Origin: Engelhardtia mirabilis
Lineage (GTDB): Bacteria; Planctomycetota; UBA1135; GCA-002686595
Direction: 5' to 3'
Assembly (NCBI GenBank): GCA_007751255.1
Contig: CP036296.1
Location: forward strand, 2,976,001 to 3,040,000
Length of the DNA: 64,000 nt
The notes beneath the pieces are model-generated. The model was not told where the DNA came from and did not search any database. It saw nothing but the letters and a program-made list of their open reading frames with translations. Positions 9,467-18,015 of this stretch are shown here, piece by piece; within the stretch, counting starts at the first letter, position 1; every line of letters begins with the position of its first letter. The position numbers and the translations under genes were made by a program.

Positions 9467-10720
9467 CTATCGGTCGCTGGTAGCGGGCCGCTTGGGTGCC
9501 GGCAGGACGGGACCTGCATTCCGTTCCCGATCCTGGAATGACTCGGCCGGCCGCGTCTCGCTCGCGGTACGCAAGGTCCCCTCAAGGGAGGGAGAACCGA
9601 CCAGGGCCTGCAGTGCGTCGACGGCGCGGGAGGACTCGATGCGATCGAGACAGATGCCGCCCCGGTCGCAGCTCTGCGCGAAGCACGGGGAGCATTCGAC
9701 CGTCTCGCGCAGGGCGACGAAGCGCTCGCCGAAGGGGTGCCAGGAGCCCTCGCGGTCCCAGCCGGAGAAGACAGCCACGGTGGGGCAGCCGACCGCCGCG
9801 GCCAGGTGCATGGTCCCGGTGTCGTTGGAGACCAGGGCTCGGCAGCGGCGCAGGAGCTCCGCGGACGTCGACAGACCCGCGCGGCCGCAGAGGTTCACGA
9901 CGCCCGGCCCCGCGGCGGCGGCGACGGCGTCCCCCAGCTCGGCCTCATCCGGTCCCCCGAGCACGCAGGCGCGGCCGCCTGCGTCGACCCAGGCGCGCGC
10001 CACGACCGCGAAGCGCTCGGCGGGCCAGCGCTTGTGGAGGCGGTTCTGGCCCGGCCCGAGGGCGAGCAGGGGCGCGCGGTCGAGCCCCTGTTCACAAAGC
10101 AGCGCCGCGGCTTCCTCGCGGGCCCGCGGGTCCGAGCCCAGGTCGCTGACCGGCCGATCGATCACGGCTCCCGAGCGGGCCACCAGGTCCACCAGGCGGC
10201 GCCATTCGGGATCGAAGCGCGCCCCCAGGTGGTGCGCGCGCGCCAGGGGCCCCGGCAGCCAGCCCCCGTGGGAAAGGGCCGTGCCGCGCACCCAGCCTGC
10301 GCCCGAAAGGCGCAGGAAGAGCAGGTTGCGGAGCTCGATAGCGGGGCTCGTGAGCTCCTGGGGCAGCAGGTAGATGCGGTCGAAGCGCTCGGCGCGCAGG
10401 CGTCGCAAGAGTCCCCACTGACCGGCCAGGCCCCGAATCTCCTCGGCGTGCCAGACCAGGCAACGGTCGACCGCCGGCGCGTTGGCGAACAGTTCGCGCG
10501 CGCCCGCTCGACCCCGGGGACCGGGGGAGCTGAGCACCACGAGCTCCGCCTCCGGGTGGCGCTGGCGAACCGCGTCGATGGCGGGCAAGGCAGCCAGGGA
10601 ATCGCCGATGAGCCCGACGCGAAGGACGGCGATGCGCTCGGGGCGGCCAGGACGCCGGCGCGGGGCAAGGGGCCACAGGGCGCGCTCCACGAGCCGCAGG
10701 GAAGTCTCGGCCAGGGACAT
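9467..10720 (-). CDS. Glycosyltransferase family 9 (heptosyltransferase-like)
   Basis: 417 residues from ATG 10720. The opening IAVLRVGLIGDSLAALPAI matches the first strand and loop of GT9 enzymes, including the Asp next to the ADP-sugar pocket. The C-terminal half has LALGPGQNRLHKRWPAERFA, the conserved GT9 nucleotide-binding block, and ALVSNDTGTMHLAAAVGCPT, the canonical D-T/S-G-x-x-H loop, then GWDREGSWHPFG. GT9 enzymes add heptose or related sugars in the cytoplasm. As the first gene of the minus-strand polysaccharide run, it may build part of the repeat or a lipid anchor (inference). An Ala/Ser/Pro-rich C-terminal tail of about 40 residues looks poorly conserved. Confidence 0.88.
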   Translation of the reverse strand: MSLAETSLRLVERALWPLAPRRRPGRPERIAVLRVGLIGDSLAALPAIDAVRQRHPEAELVVLSSPGPRGRAGARELFANAPAVDRCLVWHAEEIRGLAGQWGLLRRLRAERFDRIYLLPQELTSPAIELRNLLFLRLSGAGWVRGTALSHGGWLPGPLARAHHLGARFDPEWRRLVDLVARSGAVIDRPVSDLGSDPRAREEAAALLCEQGLDRAPLLALGPGQNRLHKRWPAERFAVVARAWVDAGGRACVLGGPDEAELGDAVAAAAGPGVVNLCGRAGLSTSAELLRRCRALVSNDTGTMHLAAAVGCPTVAVFSGWDREGSWHPFGERFVALRETVECSPCFAQSCDRGGICLDRIESSRAVDALQALVGSPSLEGTLRTASETRPAESFQDRERNAGPVLPAPKRPATSDR

Positions 10721-10953
10721 CAGGCCGCTGGCGAGGCGCGTCGCGCCGCTTGCGCCCGCTCGCGCCCGCGCATGGGGCGGGTCGACGGGGGGGCACAGTG
10801 CGGGGCCGCGATGGGCCGTGCTGGATTCGGCGGGCGGCATCCCCCGGGGCATCGACCGCCCGGGCGCCCTCGCTCGACCGACGGGCGTTTGGACCGTCCC
10901 AGGCGGGGCACGCGGCGCACGGCCTCGGTCGCGAGGCCCCCGGGCGCGGCGCC

Positions 10954-12258
10954 TCAGCCTTCGGTCAGAACCGTCCCGTAGCGCGAGTCGACCAACTCGG
11001 CGAAGTCTCCATCGCCGGCCAACTGCTCGCGCTCCTTCTGGTTCAGCTTGGCCGCTTCCAGGGCCTTCGCGGCCGGGGACAGCTTGCCCTGCTGGGCGCG
11101 CGCCCGGGCCAGGCCGATGTAGTAGTCGCGATCCACGAAGCCGCCCCAACCGCCGTCCAGGACGATGGCGCGGTCGAAGTCGCGCTCGGCCTTCTTGGGC
11201 CGACCGACCCGTAGGTACATCTGCGCCCGCGCGCCGTAGGGCTTGGGATCTTCCTTGTCGCGCGAGTTGTCGATGCGGTCGGTGTAGTAGTCCTCGAGAC
11301 TGCGCAGCGCCTTGGCGTCTCCGAGGCGAGCGCGACAGACGGAGGCGGCCTCCGCGACCGAACGCCGCTGGATGCCCTGCAAGACTTCGAGCCGCTCGTC
11401 CAGCTCGTCGCGCAGGTCCAGGTCGAAGGTGCCCAGGCGCTCGAGCAGCTCGACCGATTGTTCGTCCGAGAGCTTGCGAGCGGCCACCAAGACGAGCAGC
11501 GAGGCTGCGCGCTCGACCGTGAGCTCGCTCGGTTGACCCGCGAAGAAATCGAGCAGGGGGGCCAGGAACTCCGCGCAGCGCTCGAGATCCTCGATCAGGG
11601 GGCCGACCAGGACCGCCAGCTCGGGGTCGGGGAATCGTCCGAGCTCGATCAGGGCTTGTTCGACGCGATCGCGGTCGGTCGAGGACAGGGCCGAGGCGAA
11701 GACGCGCTCGGCCGACTCGCCACCGAGCTGGGCCAGGGCACTCAGCGCGGCCTCGCGGTCACGCTGGCGCCCACTCTCGTAGATGCGCTCGAGCCGCGGC
11801 CCCACGATCGCCGGGTCCGGCCAGTGACCGAGCACCGCGATGGCCCGCGGCCGCCCCTCCAGGGAACCCTCCTCGGCGATCGCGAGCAAGGGCGGAAGCA
11901 GGGCCATGCCGTGCATCGACCCGAGCACCTGCGCGGCCTCGCGCGCCCGGCGCTCGATGCCGAGGGGGGCGTTCAGCCCCGGGTCGAGCATGTCGATCAG
12001 CACCAGCCCGGCGCCGGTCCCCAGGTCGACGATCTTCTTGCGCAGGCGGTCGACCTCGCGCTGGTTGTGCTCGGCGGATGCTTCCAGAACCCCGGCGAGA
12101 ATCGACTCGACCTCCGGCCGGAGGCTCGCGCGCTCGGCCTCGCGCGCGGCGCGGGCGGCCTCGAGGACCTCTTCGATCGACTGCCGGTCAGCTCGCAGCG
12201 GTGCTGCGACGCCGGCCAGGACCAGAGCGGTGAGCAGGGCGCGGTGCATGCCCGGCAT
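10954..12258 (-). CDS. Exported HEAT/TPR-repeat protein of unknown function
   Basis: About 434 residues with a signal peptide (ALLTALVLAGVAAPLRA) and probable cleavage before DRQSIEE. Residues about 30-80 are charged and helical. Several HEAT-like repeats follow (AREAAQVLGSMHGMALLPPL, REAALSALAQLGG, VEQALIELGRFPDPEL). Near the C-terminus are two TPR-like units (ARAQMYLRVGRPKKAERDFD and IGLARARAQQGKLSPAAKAL). Such proteins usually act as periplasmic scaffolds; no enzyme motif is visible. ATGs at 12258 and 12249 are both possible starts. It lies 233 bases upstream of the glycosyltransferase operon on the same strand and may not be co-transcribed; I see nothing in that spacer. Confidence 0.75.
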   Translation of the reverse strand: MPGMHRALLTALVLAGVAAPLRADRQSIEEVLEAARAAREAERASLRPEVESILAGVLEASAEHNQREVDRLRKKIVDLGTGAGLVLIDMLDPGLNAPLGIERRAREAAQVLGSMHGMALLPPLLAIAEEGSLEGRPRAIAVLGHWPDPAIVGPRLERIYESGRQRDREAALSALAQLGGESAERVFASALSSTDRDRVEQALIELGRFPDPELAVLVGPLIEDLERCAEFLAPLLDFFAGQPSELTVERAASLLVLVAARKLSDEQSVELLERLGTFDLDLRDELDERLEVLQGIQRRSVAEAASVCRARLGDAKALRSLEDYYTDRIDNSRDKEDPKPYGARAQMYLRVGRPKKAERDFDRAIVLDGGWGGFVDRDYYIGLARARAQQGKLSPAAKALEAAKLNQKEREQLAGDGDFAELVDSRYGTVLTEG

Positions 12259-12282
12259 GGTAACCGTCCCGGCGCGGTCTCT

Positions 12283-12525
12283 TCAGTCCCGCGGATCCGG
12301 GGGGCGCAGCTCGACCACCGGCAGGCGCCCCGGAGCACCCGGGCGCGAGACCCGGGGCTGCGGATCGTCCCGGCGCGCCGGACGCGGGGCGGCCGGCTCG
12401 TCCAGGTCGAGATCCTCGTCCGCGTAGGCCTCCACGGCTGCCATCAGGGCGGCCATGGCAGGTTCCGGGGGCAGCCCGTAGAGCGACCTCAGGCTGTGAC
12501 GATGACGGAAGACCCAAGACAGCAC
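12283..12525 (-). CDS. Small hypothetical protein
   Basis: A possible 80-residue protein starting at GTG 12525 and ending 25 bases before the HEAT/TPR gene, on the same strand. It has a basic start ([13 protein letters not shown]), a short helix ([13 protein letters not shown]), an acidic stretch ([10 protein letters not shown]) and a Pro/Arg-rich tail. A GGAGG lies about 15 bases upstream, which is rather far. I do not recognise it. The acidic-then-Pro/Arg layout resembles a linker protein rather than a random antisense frame, but the evidence is weak. Confidence 0.35.
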   Translation of the reverse strand: MLSWVFRHRHSLRSLYGLPPEPAMAALMAAVEAYADEDLDLDEPAAPRPARRDDPQPRVSRPGAPGRLPVVELRPPDPRD

Positions 12526-12623
12526 GGGCGGTCCATCGACCCTCCGTGCGCCCGGATTTGAGGCTCGCGCCCCTTTTGTCGCCCGCCGCCGGCGGCTTGA
12601 ATGTGGGGCTGGCCAAGGCGCCC

Positions 12624-14540
12624 ATGATTCTCGACGAACCCGACAGGTTGCATCCCCACCCCGCGCCGACGCCCGATCCCGAGCGCCGCTTCGACGTGCT
12701 CGTGGTGGGCGGGGGTCACGCCGGGGTCGAGGCGGGTCTAGCCGCGGCGCGGCTCGGCGCGCGCACGGCGCTGTTGACCTTCCGCGCCGACAGGGTCGGC
12801 GAGATGAGCTGCAACCCCGCCATCGGCGGCCTGGGCAAGGGGCAGCTCGCGCGCGAGATCGACGCCCTCGGCGGGGCCATGGGGCTCGCCACCGACCGCA
12901 CCGGAATCCAGTTCCGGATGCTGAACACGGCCAAGGGCTACGCGGTCCAGGCACCGCGGGCCCAGTCCGATCGCCACCGCTACCGCGAGGACGTCACGGC
13001 CCAGGTCCTGGCGGCCGACGGGCTCGAGCTGATCGAGTCGGGGGTCGAGGACCTCCTGATCGAAGGTCCGGCGCACGCGCCGCGCGTGGTGGGGGTGCGA
13101 ACCACGGCCGGCGTCGAGCTGCGCGCCGCCGCCACGGTCCTGACCACGGGCACGTTCCTCTCGGCGGTGATGCATACCGGCGCCGAGCAGACCGACGGCG
13201 GTCGCGTGGGCGAGGCTGCAGCCAAGGGCATCTCGAAGGACCTGCGCGCCCTGGGTCTGGCGCTCGGTCGGCTGAAGACCGGAACGCCACCGCGCCTGGC
13301 CCGCGAGGGCATCGCCTGGGAGCGGCTCGACGAGCAGTGGGGCGACCCACAGCCCCAGCCCTTCTCCTTCCGCACGGACGCGGCAGGTTTCCCGGCCCTG
13401 CCCCAGATCGCTTGCCACGTCACCTGGACCAACGAGCGCACCCACGCCACGATCCGCGACAACGTGCACCTGGCGCCCATGTACGCCGGCCGCATCGCTG
13501 GCGTCGGCCCGCGCTACTGCCCGTCGGTGGAGGACAAGGTGATGCGTTTCCCCGACCGGGATCGACACCAGATCTTCCTCGAGCCCGAGGGCCTGGACAC
13601 GGACGTGGTGTACGTGAACGGCGTGTCGACCTCCCTGCCGGGGCCGATCCAGGAGCAGTTCCTGCGAACCATCGACGGCCTGGAGGGTGCGCGCTTCCTG
13701 CGCCACGGCTATGCGGTCGAGTACGACTTCGTTCAGCCCAGTCAGCTCGATCCGACCCTGCACTGCCGCGACGTGCCCGGGCTCTTCCTGGCGGGGCAGA
13801 TCAACGGCACCAGCGGCTACGAGGAGGCCGGTGCCCAGGGTCTGCTCGCCGGAGCCAATGCCGCCCTGTGGGGCGCCGATCGCGCGGCCTTCGTCCTGGG
13901 GCGCCACGAGGCCTACTGCGGCGTGCTCGTCGACGATCTGACGGTCACCAACCCGACCGAGCCCTACCGCATGTTCTCCAGCCGCGCCGAGTACCGGCTG
14001 ATGCTGCGCCAGGACAACGCCGATCGGCGGTTGGTACCGCGCGCGGCGGCGATCGGTCTGGTCGACAGCGAGGCCCGCGCGCGGGTGGCGCGGCGCGAGG
14101 CGCGCATCGCCGAGGCGGTGACCCTGCTCGGGCGGTTGCGCGAGCCCGATGGCAAGCGCAAGTCCCTGGCGGAGGTGCTGCTGCGGCCCGGTCGGACCCT
14201 CGACGACCTGGCTGCCGGCGCGCCGGAGTTGGCCGCGTTGGAGCTGACCCGCGACCTGACGATCGCGGTCGAGGCCGACGTCAAATACGCCGGCTACGTG
14301 GACCGCGCGGTGGCGGACGTCGAGCGCGCGCGACGCCAGGAGTCGACGGAGATCCCGGGCGAGCTGGACCTCGGGGCACTCGTCGGTCTGCGCAATGAGG
14401 CGCGGGAGAAGCTGCAACAGATGCGGCCCCGGACCCTGGGCGCGGCGGGTCGGATCGCGGGCATCAATCCCCCCGACGTGGCCCTGCTCGCGATCCACGT
14501 GGAGCGCTACAGGCGGGCTCGCGCCGAGTCGGCGGGCTGA
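12624..14540 (+). CDS. mnmG: tRNA uridine-34 carboxymethylaminomethyl enzyme MnmG (GidA)
   Basis: 638 residues from ATG 12624; E. coli MnmG has 629. With MnmE it forms cmnm5U34 in tRNAs reading split codon boxes, using FAD, NADH and methylene-tetrahydrofolate. Seen here: the FAD-binding [15 protein letters not shown] near residue 25-40; [17 protein letters not shown] with a conserved Cys; [13 protein letters not shown]-like substrate region; the family signature [19 protein letters not shown] near 390; [17 protein letters not shown]; and a complete C-terminal helical MnmE-binding domain. An upstream in-frame ATG at 12546 would add 26 Leu/Ala-rich residues and seems less likely. No MnmE gene is in this window. 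The gene is divergent from the small frame ending at 12283. Confidence 0.96.
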   Translation: MILDEPDRLHPHPAPTPDPERRFDVLVVGGGHAGVEAGLAAARLGARTALLTFRADRVGEMSCNPAIGGLGKGQLAREIDALGGAMGLATDRTGIQFRMLNTAKGYAVQAPRAQSDRHRYREDVTAQVLAADGLELIESGVEDLLIEGPAHAPRVVGVRTTAGVELRAAATVLTTGTFLSAVMHTGAEQTDGGRVGEAAAKGISKDLRALGLALGRLKTGTPPRLAREGIAWERLDEQWGDPQPQPFSFRTDAAGFPALPQIACHVTWTNERTHATIRDNVHLAPMYAGRIAGVGPRYCPSVEDKVMRFPDRDRHQIFLEPEGLDTDVVYVNGVSTSLPGPIQEQFLRTIDGLEGARFLRHGYAVEYDFVQPSQLDPTLHCRDVPGLFLAGQINGTSGYEEAGAQGLLAGANAALWGADRAAFVLGRHEAYCGVLVDDLTVTNPTEPYRMFSSRAEYRLMLRQDNADRRLVPRAAAIGLVDSEARARVARREARIAEAVTLLGRLREPDGKRKSLAEVLLRPGRTLDDLAAGAPELAALELTRDLTIAVEADVKYAGYVDRAVADVERARRQESTEIPGELDLGALVGLRNEAREKLQQMRPRTLGAAGRIAGINPPDVALLAIHVERYRRARAESAG

Positions 14541-14671
14541 AGTCGAAGGGGGCGCGGTTGGGGCGCGGCGCCGAGCAGGCCGCAAGGGCAGACGACCGAG
14601 CGTGGGGTTGTCGAGCGCAACCATCGGTCCTGTGCCGACTCGAACCGTGTGCGACGAAATCGCGAACACCT

Positions 14672-14700
14672 TGCGAAGTTCGTGCTCGGTCGAACTTGCA
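14672..14700. promoter_or_regulatory. Imperfect inverted repeat (hairpin) between mnmG and the next gene
   Basis: The arms TGCGAAGTTCG (14672-14682) and CGAACTTGCA (14691-14700) pair over AAGTTCG/CGAACTT, with TGC/GCA continuing after one bulged G; the loop is 8 bases. It lies 132 bases after the mnmG stop and 65 bases before the next start. No run of T follows, so it is not a classic terminator. It could be a protein-binding site or a 5' leader hairpin. Function unknown. Confidence 0.3.
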
Positions 14701-14764
14701 TTTGACGTTCCTGGGGATGAGGGCCCAGTGGAGGGCTCCCCAGATTCGCTGGACGAGACCACCC

Positions 14765-15472
14765 ATGCAGAGCCCCGAGACCTCCAGGAGGGCCGTGAGC
14801 GCCGCCCTCGAGGCGCTGGCCGCCGATTCAGCCAAGCTCCGTCGTGACGTGGGCGATCCCTCGACCGCGATCCGGCTGGCCCTGGGGCATCTCGCCGGGG
14901 CCCTCGGGGAGTCGTCGACCGGCGTTCTGCGGGACCTCTGTGGTCGGCTCGACCGGGTGGCCCTGCGCTTGGAGGAGTTGGCCGTCCTGGCGTCGGTCGG
15001 TGCGGGGACGCTCACCGTGGTCGACCTGTGCCCGACCCTACACGGGGTGGCAGCCGACGCCCGCGCCGCCCACGGTGAACGCGTCGCCATCTGCTCGGAC
15101 CTTCCGATTCGCTGTGTCGCCCGGGTGGACCTGGACTTGCTCCGACGGTTTCTGTCGGTCTCGATCGAGTCGCGAATCGCCCAGGGCTACACGAATGTGC
15201 ACCTGCGCGCGGTGCCGGGCTTCGAGGGACTGTGTCGCATCGAGTTGCGCTGCGGCCCTTCCGGGGCACGCGGTGCCGACCGGGGGCGCTGCGCCGCCCT
15301 CGAGCGGGCGGGCGAGTTGATCGCTCGGCAATTGGGCACGACCTACAGGGCGCGGCTCGTCCCCGTGCTCGGCACCCTCGATGTGATCGAGTTGCCCGAG
15401 GGGTCCACCCGCTGCATCGAAGGCGCTGGGGTCATGGACCAGCCCTTGGAACGCGCGAGCGAGTCCGCCTGA
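14765..15472 (+). CDS. Hypothetical protein with degenerate histidine-kinase-like layout
   Basis: About 235 residues from ATG 14765. There is no signal peptide or membrane helix. An N-terminal helical part (ALEALAADSAKLRRDVGDPS, then LALGHLAGALGES) is followed by VVDLCPTLHGVAADARAAHG and ARVDLDLLRRFLSVSIESRI. In spacing this resembles the end of a histidine-kinase dimerisation domain and the N-box of a GHKL ATPase. However, no phosphoacceptor His in an H-E/D-x-R context and no G1/G2 boxes are visible. It may be a catalytically dead sensor-like or binding protein, or simply unrelated. It stands alone between mnmG and a convergent transporter gene. Confidence 0.55.
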   Translation: MQSPETSRRAVSAALEALAADSAKLRRDVGDPSTAIRLALGHLAGALGESSTGVLRDLCGRLDRVALRLEELAVLASVGAGTLTVVDLCPTLHGVAADARAAHGERVAICSDLPIRCVARVDLDLLRRFLSVSIESRIAQGYTNVHLRAVPGFEGLCRIELRCGPSGARGADRGRCAALERAGELIARQLGTTYRARLVPVLGTLDVIELPEGSTRCIEGAGVMDQPLERASESA

Positions 15473-15539
15473 CGCGATCGCCGTCGCGGCTCGGCATACG
15501 ACTCAGCGCAGGCTGCCCTTGCGTTTGCAGCCCCGTCGG

Positions 15540-16055
15540 CTAATCGGTCTGCTGGCCTGAGCCGGGTTCGATCGGAGTCGTGCGCCCGCCCTTGCTCGAG
15601 TCGGGCCGGGCCACGAGCATCAGCCCGCCGATCAGCAGGCAGACTCCGAGCAGTCGACCGAGGTTTGCCGGGGAGCGCGGGAAACCGAGCCAGCCGAAGT
15701 GATCGAGCACCAGGGATGCGGCCATCTGACCGGTGAAGATCAGCGCCACGAAGTAGGTCGCGCCGATGCGCGGAGCGACGATCATTGCGGTCGTCACGAA
15801 CATCGCACCCACCGCGCCGCCGCCCAAATAGAGCCAGAGGGGCGCCCCATGGAGCTGGCTCGGCCGCGGAAGGCCGTGACCCGATACGAGCGCGATCAGG
15901 CACAGCAGCGAGCAGCCCACGCCGAACGAAATCACCCCGGCGCGCAAGGGCGTGCCCAGGCGCGCGGCGAGTTGCCCGTTGATGCCCGGTTGAAGGGCCA
16001 CGAATGCGCCCGCGAGGAGGGCAGCCAGGACCGAGATCACGGTGACGAGTTTCAT
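15540..16055 (-). CDS. YdcZ/DUF606-family membrane transporter
   Basis: 171 residues with about five membrane helices. It opens with LVTVISVLAALLAGAFVALQ followed by PGINGQLAARLGTPLRAGVISF, the signature of the DUF606 (YdcZ) branch of the drug/metabolite transporter superfamily. Later helices are LWLYLGGGAVGAMFVTTAMI, ATYFVALIFTGQMAASLVLDHFGWLG-like and LLGVCLLIGGLMLVA. Family members are small, often paired, and transport substrates that remain mostly undefined. It is slightly longer than typical (about 145-150) because of a polar C-terminal tail. Only one copy is visible, so it may act as a homodimer. The 291-base stretch upstream (16056-16346) shows no gene. Confidence 0.85.
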   Translation of the reverse strand: MKLVTVISVLAALLAGAFVALQPGINGQLAARLGTPLRAGVISFGVGCSLLCLIALVSGHGLPRPSQLHGAPLWLYLGGGAVGAMFVTTAMIVAPRIGATYFVALIFTGQMAASLVLDHFGWLGFPRSPANLGRLLGVCLLIGGLMLVARPDSSKGGRTTPIEPGSGQQTD

Positions 16056-16346
16056 GCCCGCGCAGGTTTGCAGAGCGGAGGCCGCGGGCCAAAGCCAAAC
16101 GATGGGTATCTCGACCTCGTCGGCACGATCTGAAGTGCGCGAAGTCCGGATGCCCCAGGCCTGGTCGAGTCCGCGGCCAGGAGCGATCGCGGCGAGCGAT
16201 GCCGCAACTCGGAAGCCGACGCGTGCCTCCAGGGTCGACCCTCGCGCAGGATCCGAACGCTCGTCGATTTGCCCGACCGGTCGTGCGAGGAGCGAGCACC
16301 CCGACCAGGGGTCTCGTCCGGCATCGACGTCGGCGATTGGGCTTCC

Positions 16347-17867
16347 TCAGGCCCGCGCGCTGTGTCGAGTGCCGGGACCGGGGGCGGGTGACGGGCCCTT
16401 GCGACTGCTCGAATCTTGCTCGGCTGCGTCGCGAATGTTCCGCAGCATGCCCTCGAACACGAAGCCGTGCAGCGGGACCACGGAGTACCAGTAGGCCAAG
16501 CCGACCAGGCCGCGCGGGCGAAAGCGGGCGGTCTGTCGCAGGGTGCAACCACCGCTCGGGCTCTCGTCGATATCGAAGGTCAAGCTTGCCGCGCCGGGCA
16601 GCTTCATTTCCGCGGTCAATTCCAGCCGTCGGTCGGGCTCGATGGCCGTCACCCGCCAGAAGTCGAGTGCGTCCCCGTAGCCGACGTGGGTCGGGTTGCG
16701 TCGCCCGCGCCGCAGGCCTGGGCCACCGACGAGTTTGTCCATCCAGCCGCGCAGCCTCCAGAGCCAATCCCCGGCGTACCAACCGTGACCACCGCCCACC
16801 CGACAGATGGCGCGGAACACCGCCGCCGGCGGGGCGTCGACTTCGATCGAGCGGGGGTCGACCATCACGCGCCCCCCGGCCCAGTCGGGATCGCCCGGAA
16901 TCACGCCGGCGTCGCTCCAACTCGATTGCACGTCCGCCGCCGCCTGCTTGCCGAGCGCGGCGACGATCGCCTGCTCGACGCTGAGCAGGCGCTGGGGCAT
17001 CAAGCGGTGGGCTTCGTCGTCGCGGCAGACCACGCGGTTTCGGAGTCCCTCGGTCAGGGGGCGCGCGAGGCGGCGATCGACGGGAGTCACCACATGCAGC
17101 CACAGGGAGCTGAGCCTGGGCGTCAGCAGGGGAATCGGGATCAAGCGCCGGGGCGGCAAGCCGCGCACCCGCGCCATGGTCTGGATCAGGTCGGCGTAGC
17201 TGACGATCTCGGGGCCGCCGATGTCGAAGGTGCGATCCACGGTCCGCGGCTCGTCCAGGCAGGTCACCAGGTAGTGCAGCACGTTGCGCACGGCGATCGG
17301 CTGGCTCTCGGTCCGCACCCAGCGGGGCGTGAGCATCACCGGCAGGCGCTCGACGAGGTAGCGCAGGATCTCGAACGACGCGGAGGCCGAACCGATGATC
17401 ATGGCCGCGCGAAAGGCCGTCACCGGGACGGAGCCGGCGTGCAAGAGCCGTTCGACCTCGCGCCGCGAGCGCAGGTGGGCGGAGAGGTCGTCGCCGACCT
17501 CGCCCAGCCCGCCCAGGTACACGATGCGCTCGATTCGGGCTCGCTCGGCGGCGACCGCAAAGGTGCGGGCCAGCCGGCAGTCGGCCTCGGCGTACTCGGC
17601 GCCGGCGACGACCATCGAGTGGATCAGGTAGTAGGCCGCGCCGCAGCCCTCGAGGGCCCGCGCCAGGGCTTCTTCGTCGGAGGCATCGACCTCGACCAGC
17701 TCGACCTGCGGGTGGTCGGACCAGGGGCGATTCTCCAGCTTGCGGCGGTTGCGTCCGAGGGCGCGAACGCGGAATCCGGCAGCCAACAAGAGGGGCACCA
17801 ACCTGCCGCCGATGTAGCCGGTCCCGCCTGTCACCGCCACCGGTCCCCGCTCTTGGGTGTCGCTCAC
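16347..17867 (-). CDS. NAD(P)-binding SDR-like protein with C-terminal DUF2867 domain
   Basis: 506 residues from a GTG at 17867. The N-terminus has VAVTGGTGYIGGRLVPLLLA, the Rossmann GxxGxxG of extended/atypical short-chain dehydrogenases. AAYYLIHSM and RIERIVYLGGLGE follow the pattern of NAD(P)H-binding YbjT-like proteins. Residues from about 330 (VQSSWSDAGVIPGDPDWAGG) to the end, with WYAGDWLWRLRGWMDKLVGG and FWRVTAIEPDRRLELTAEMK, match the DUF2867 SRPBCC-like domain usually fused in this arrangement. The reaction is unknown. An ATG at 17951 would add 28 residues with no similarity to the family, so the GTG is preferred. It lies 149 bases downstream of the sugar-transferase gene on the same strand. 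Confidence 0.85.
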   Translation of the reverse strand: MSDTQERGPVAVTGGTGYIGGRLVPLLLAAGFRVRALGRNRRKLENRPWSDHPQVELVEVDASDEEALARALEGCGAAYYLIHSMVVAGAEYAEADCRLARTFAVAAERARIERIVYLGGLGEVGDDLSAHLRSRREVERLLHAGSVPVTAFRAAMIIGSASASFEILRYLVERLPVMLTPRWVRTESQPIAVRNVLHYLVTCLDEPRTVDRTFDIGGPEIVSYADLIQTMARVRGLPPRRLIPIPLLTPRLSSLWLHVVTPVDRRLARPLTEGLRNRVVCRDDEAHRLMPQRLLSVEQAIVAALGKQAAADVQSSWSDAGVIPGDPDWAGGRVMVDPRSIEVDAPPAAVFRAICRVGGGHGWYAGDWLWRLRGWMDKLVGGPGLRRGRRNPTHVGYGDALDFWRVTAIEPDRRLELTAEMKLPGAASLTFDIDESPSGGCTLRQTARFRPRGLVGLAYWYSVVPLHGFVFEGMLRNIRDAAEQDSSSRKGPSPAPGPGTRHSARA

Positions 17868-18015
17868 CCGGTCCCATAGCACAGCCGGGGTCGGTCCACA
17901 GGGTCTGAACCGCAGGTCCGATCCCGGCGCTGCCGGATTCAGTGGAGTCATCTCTGCAGCCAGCCCGAAAACGCGACGGCCGGGCCGACCGCCGCGCCCG
18001 CGGACCACGGCTCGC

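Noticed and set aside
14702-14740. TTGACG as a -35 box for the gene at 14765
   Set aside because: No acceptable -10 element lies 16-18 bases downstream, so the single hexamer is not enough.
12738-14762. 674-codon open frame on the minus strand across mnmG
   Set aside because: It mirrors a gene with complete MnmG signatures; the translation is low-complexity (His/Gln/Arg/Leu) and has no homologous pattern.
16056-16346. A gene in the spacer between the YdcZ transporter and the DUF2867 protein
   Set aside because: Open frames here are short, low-complexity and without start signals or recognisable segments.
17955-18015. Possible terminator after the EpsB-like gene (GC-rich hairpin followed by TTTT on the minus strand)
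   Set aside because: The stem is only 4-5 bp (CGGC/GCCG) with a short loop, too weak to call against the GC-rich background.
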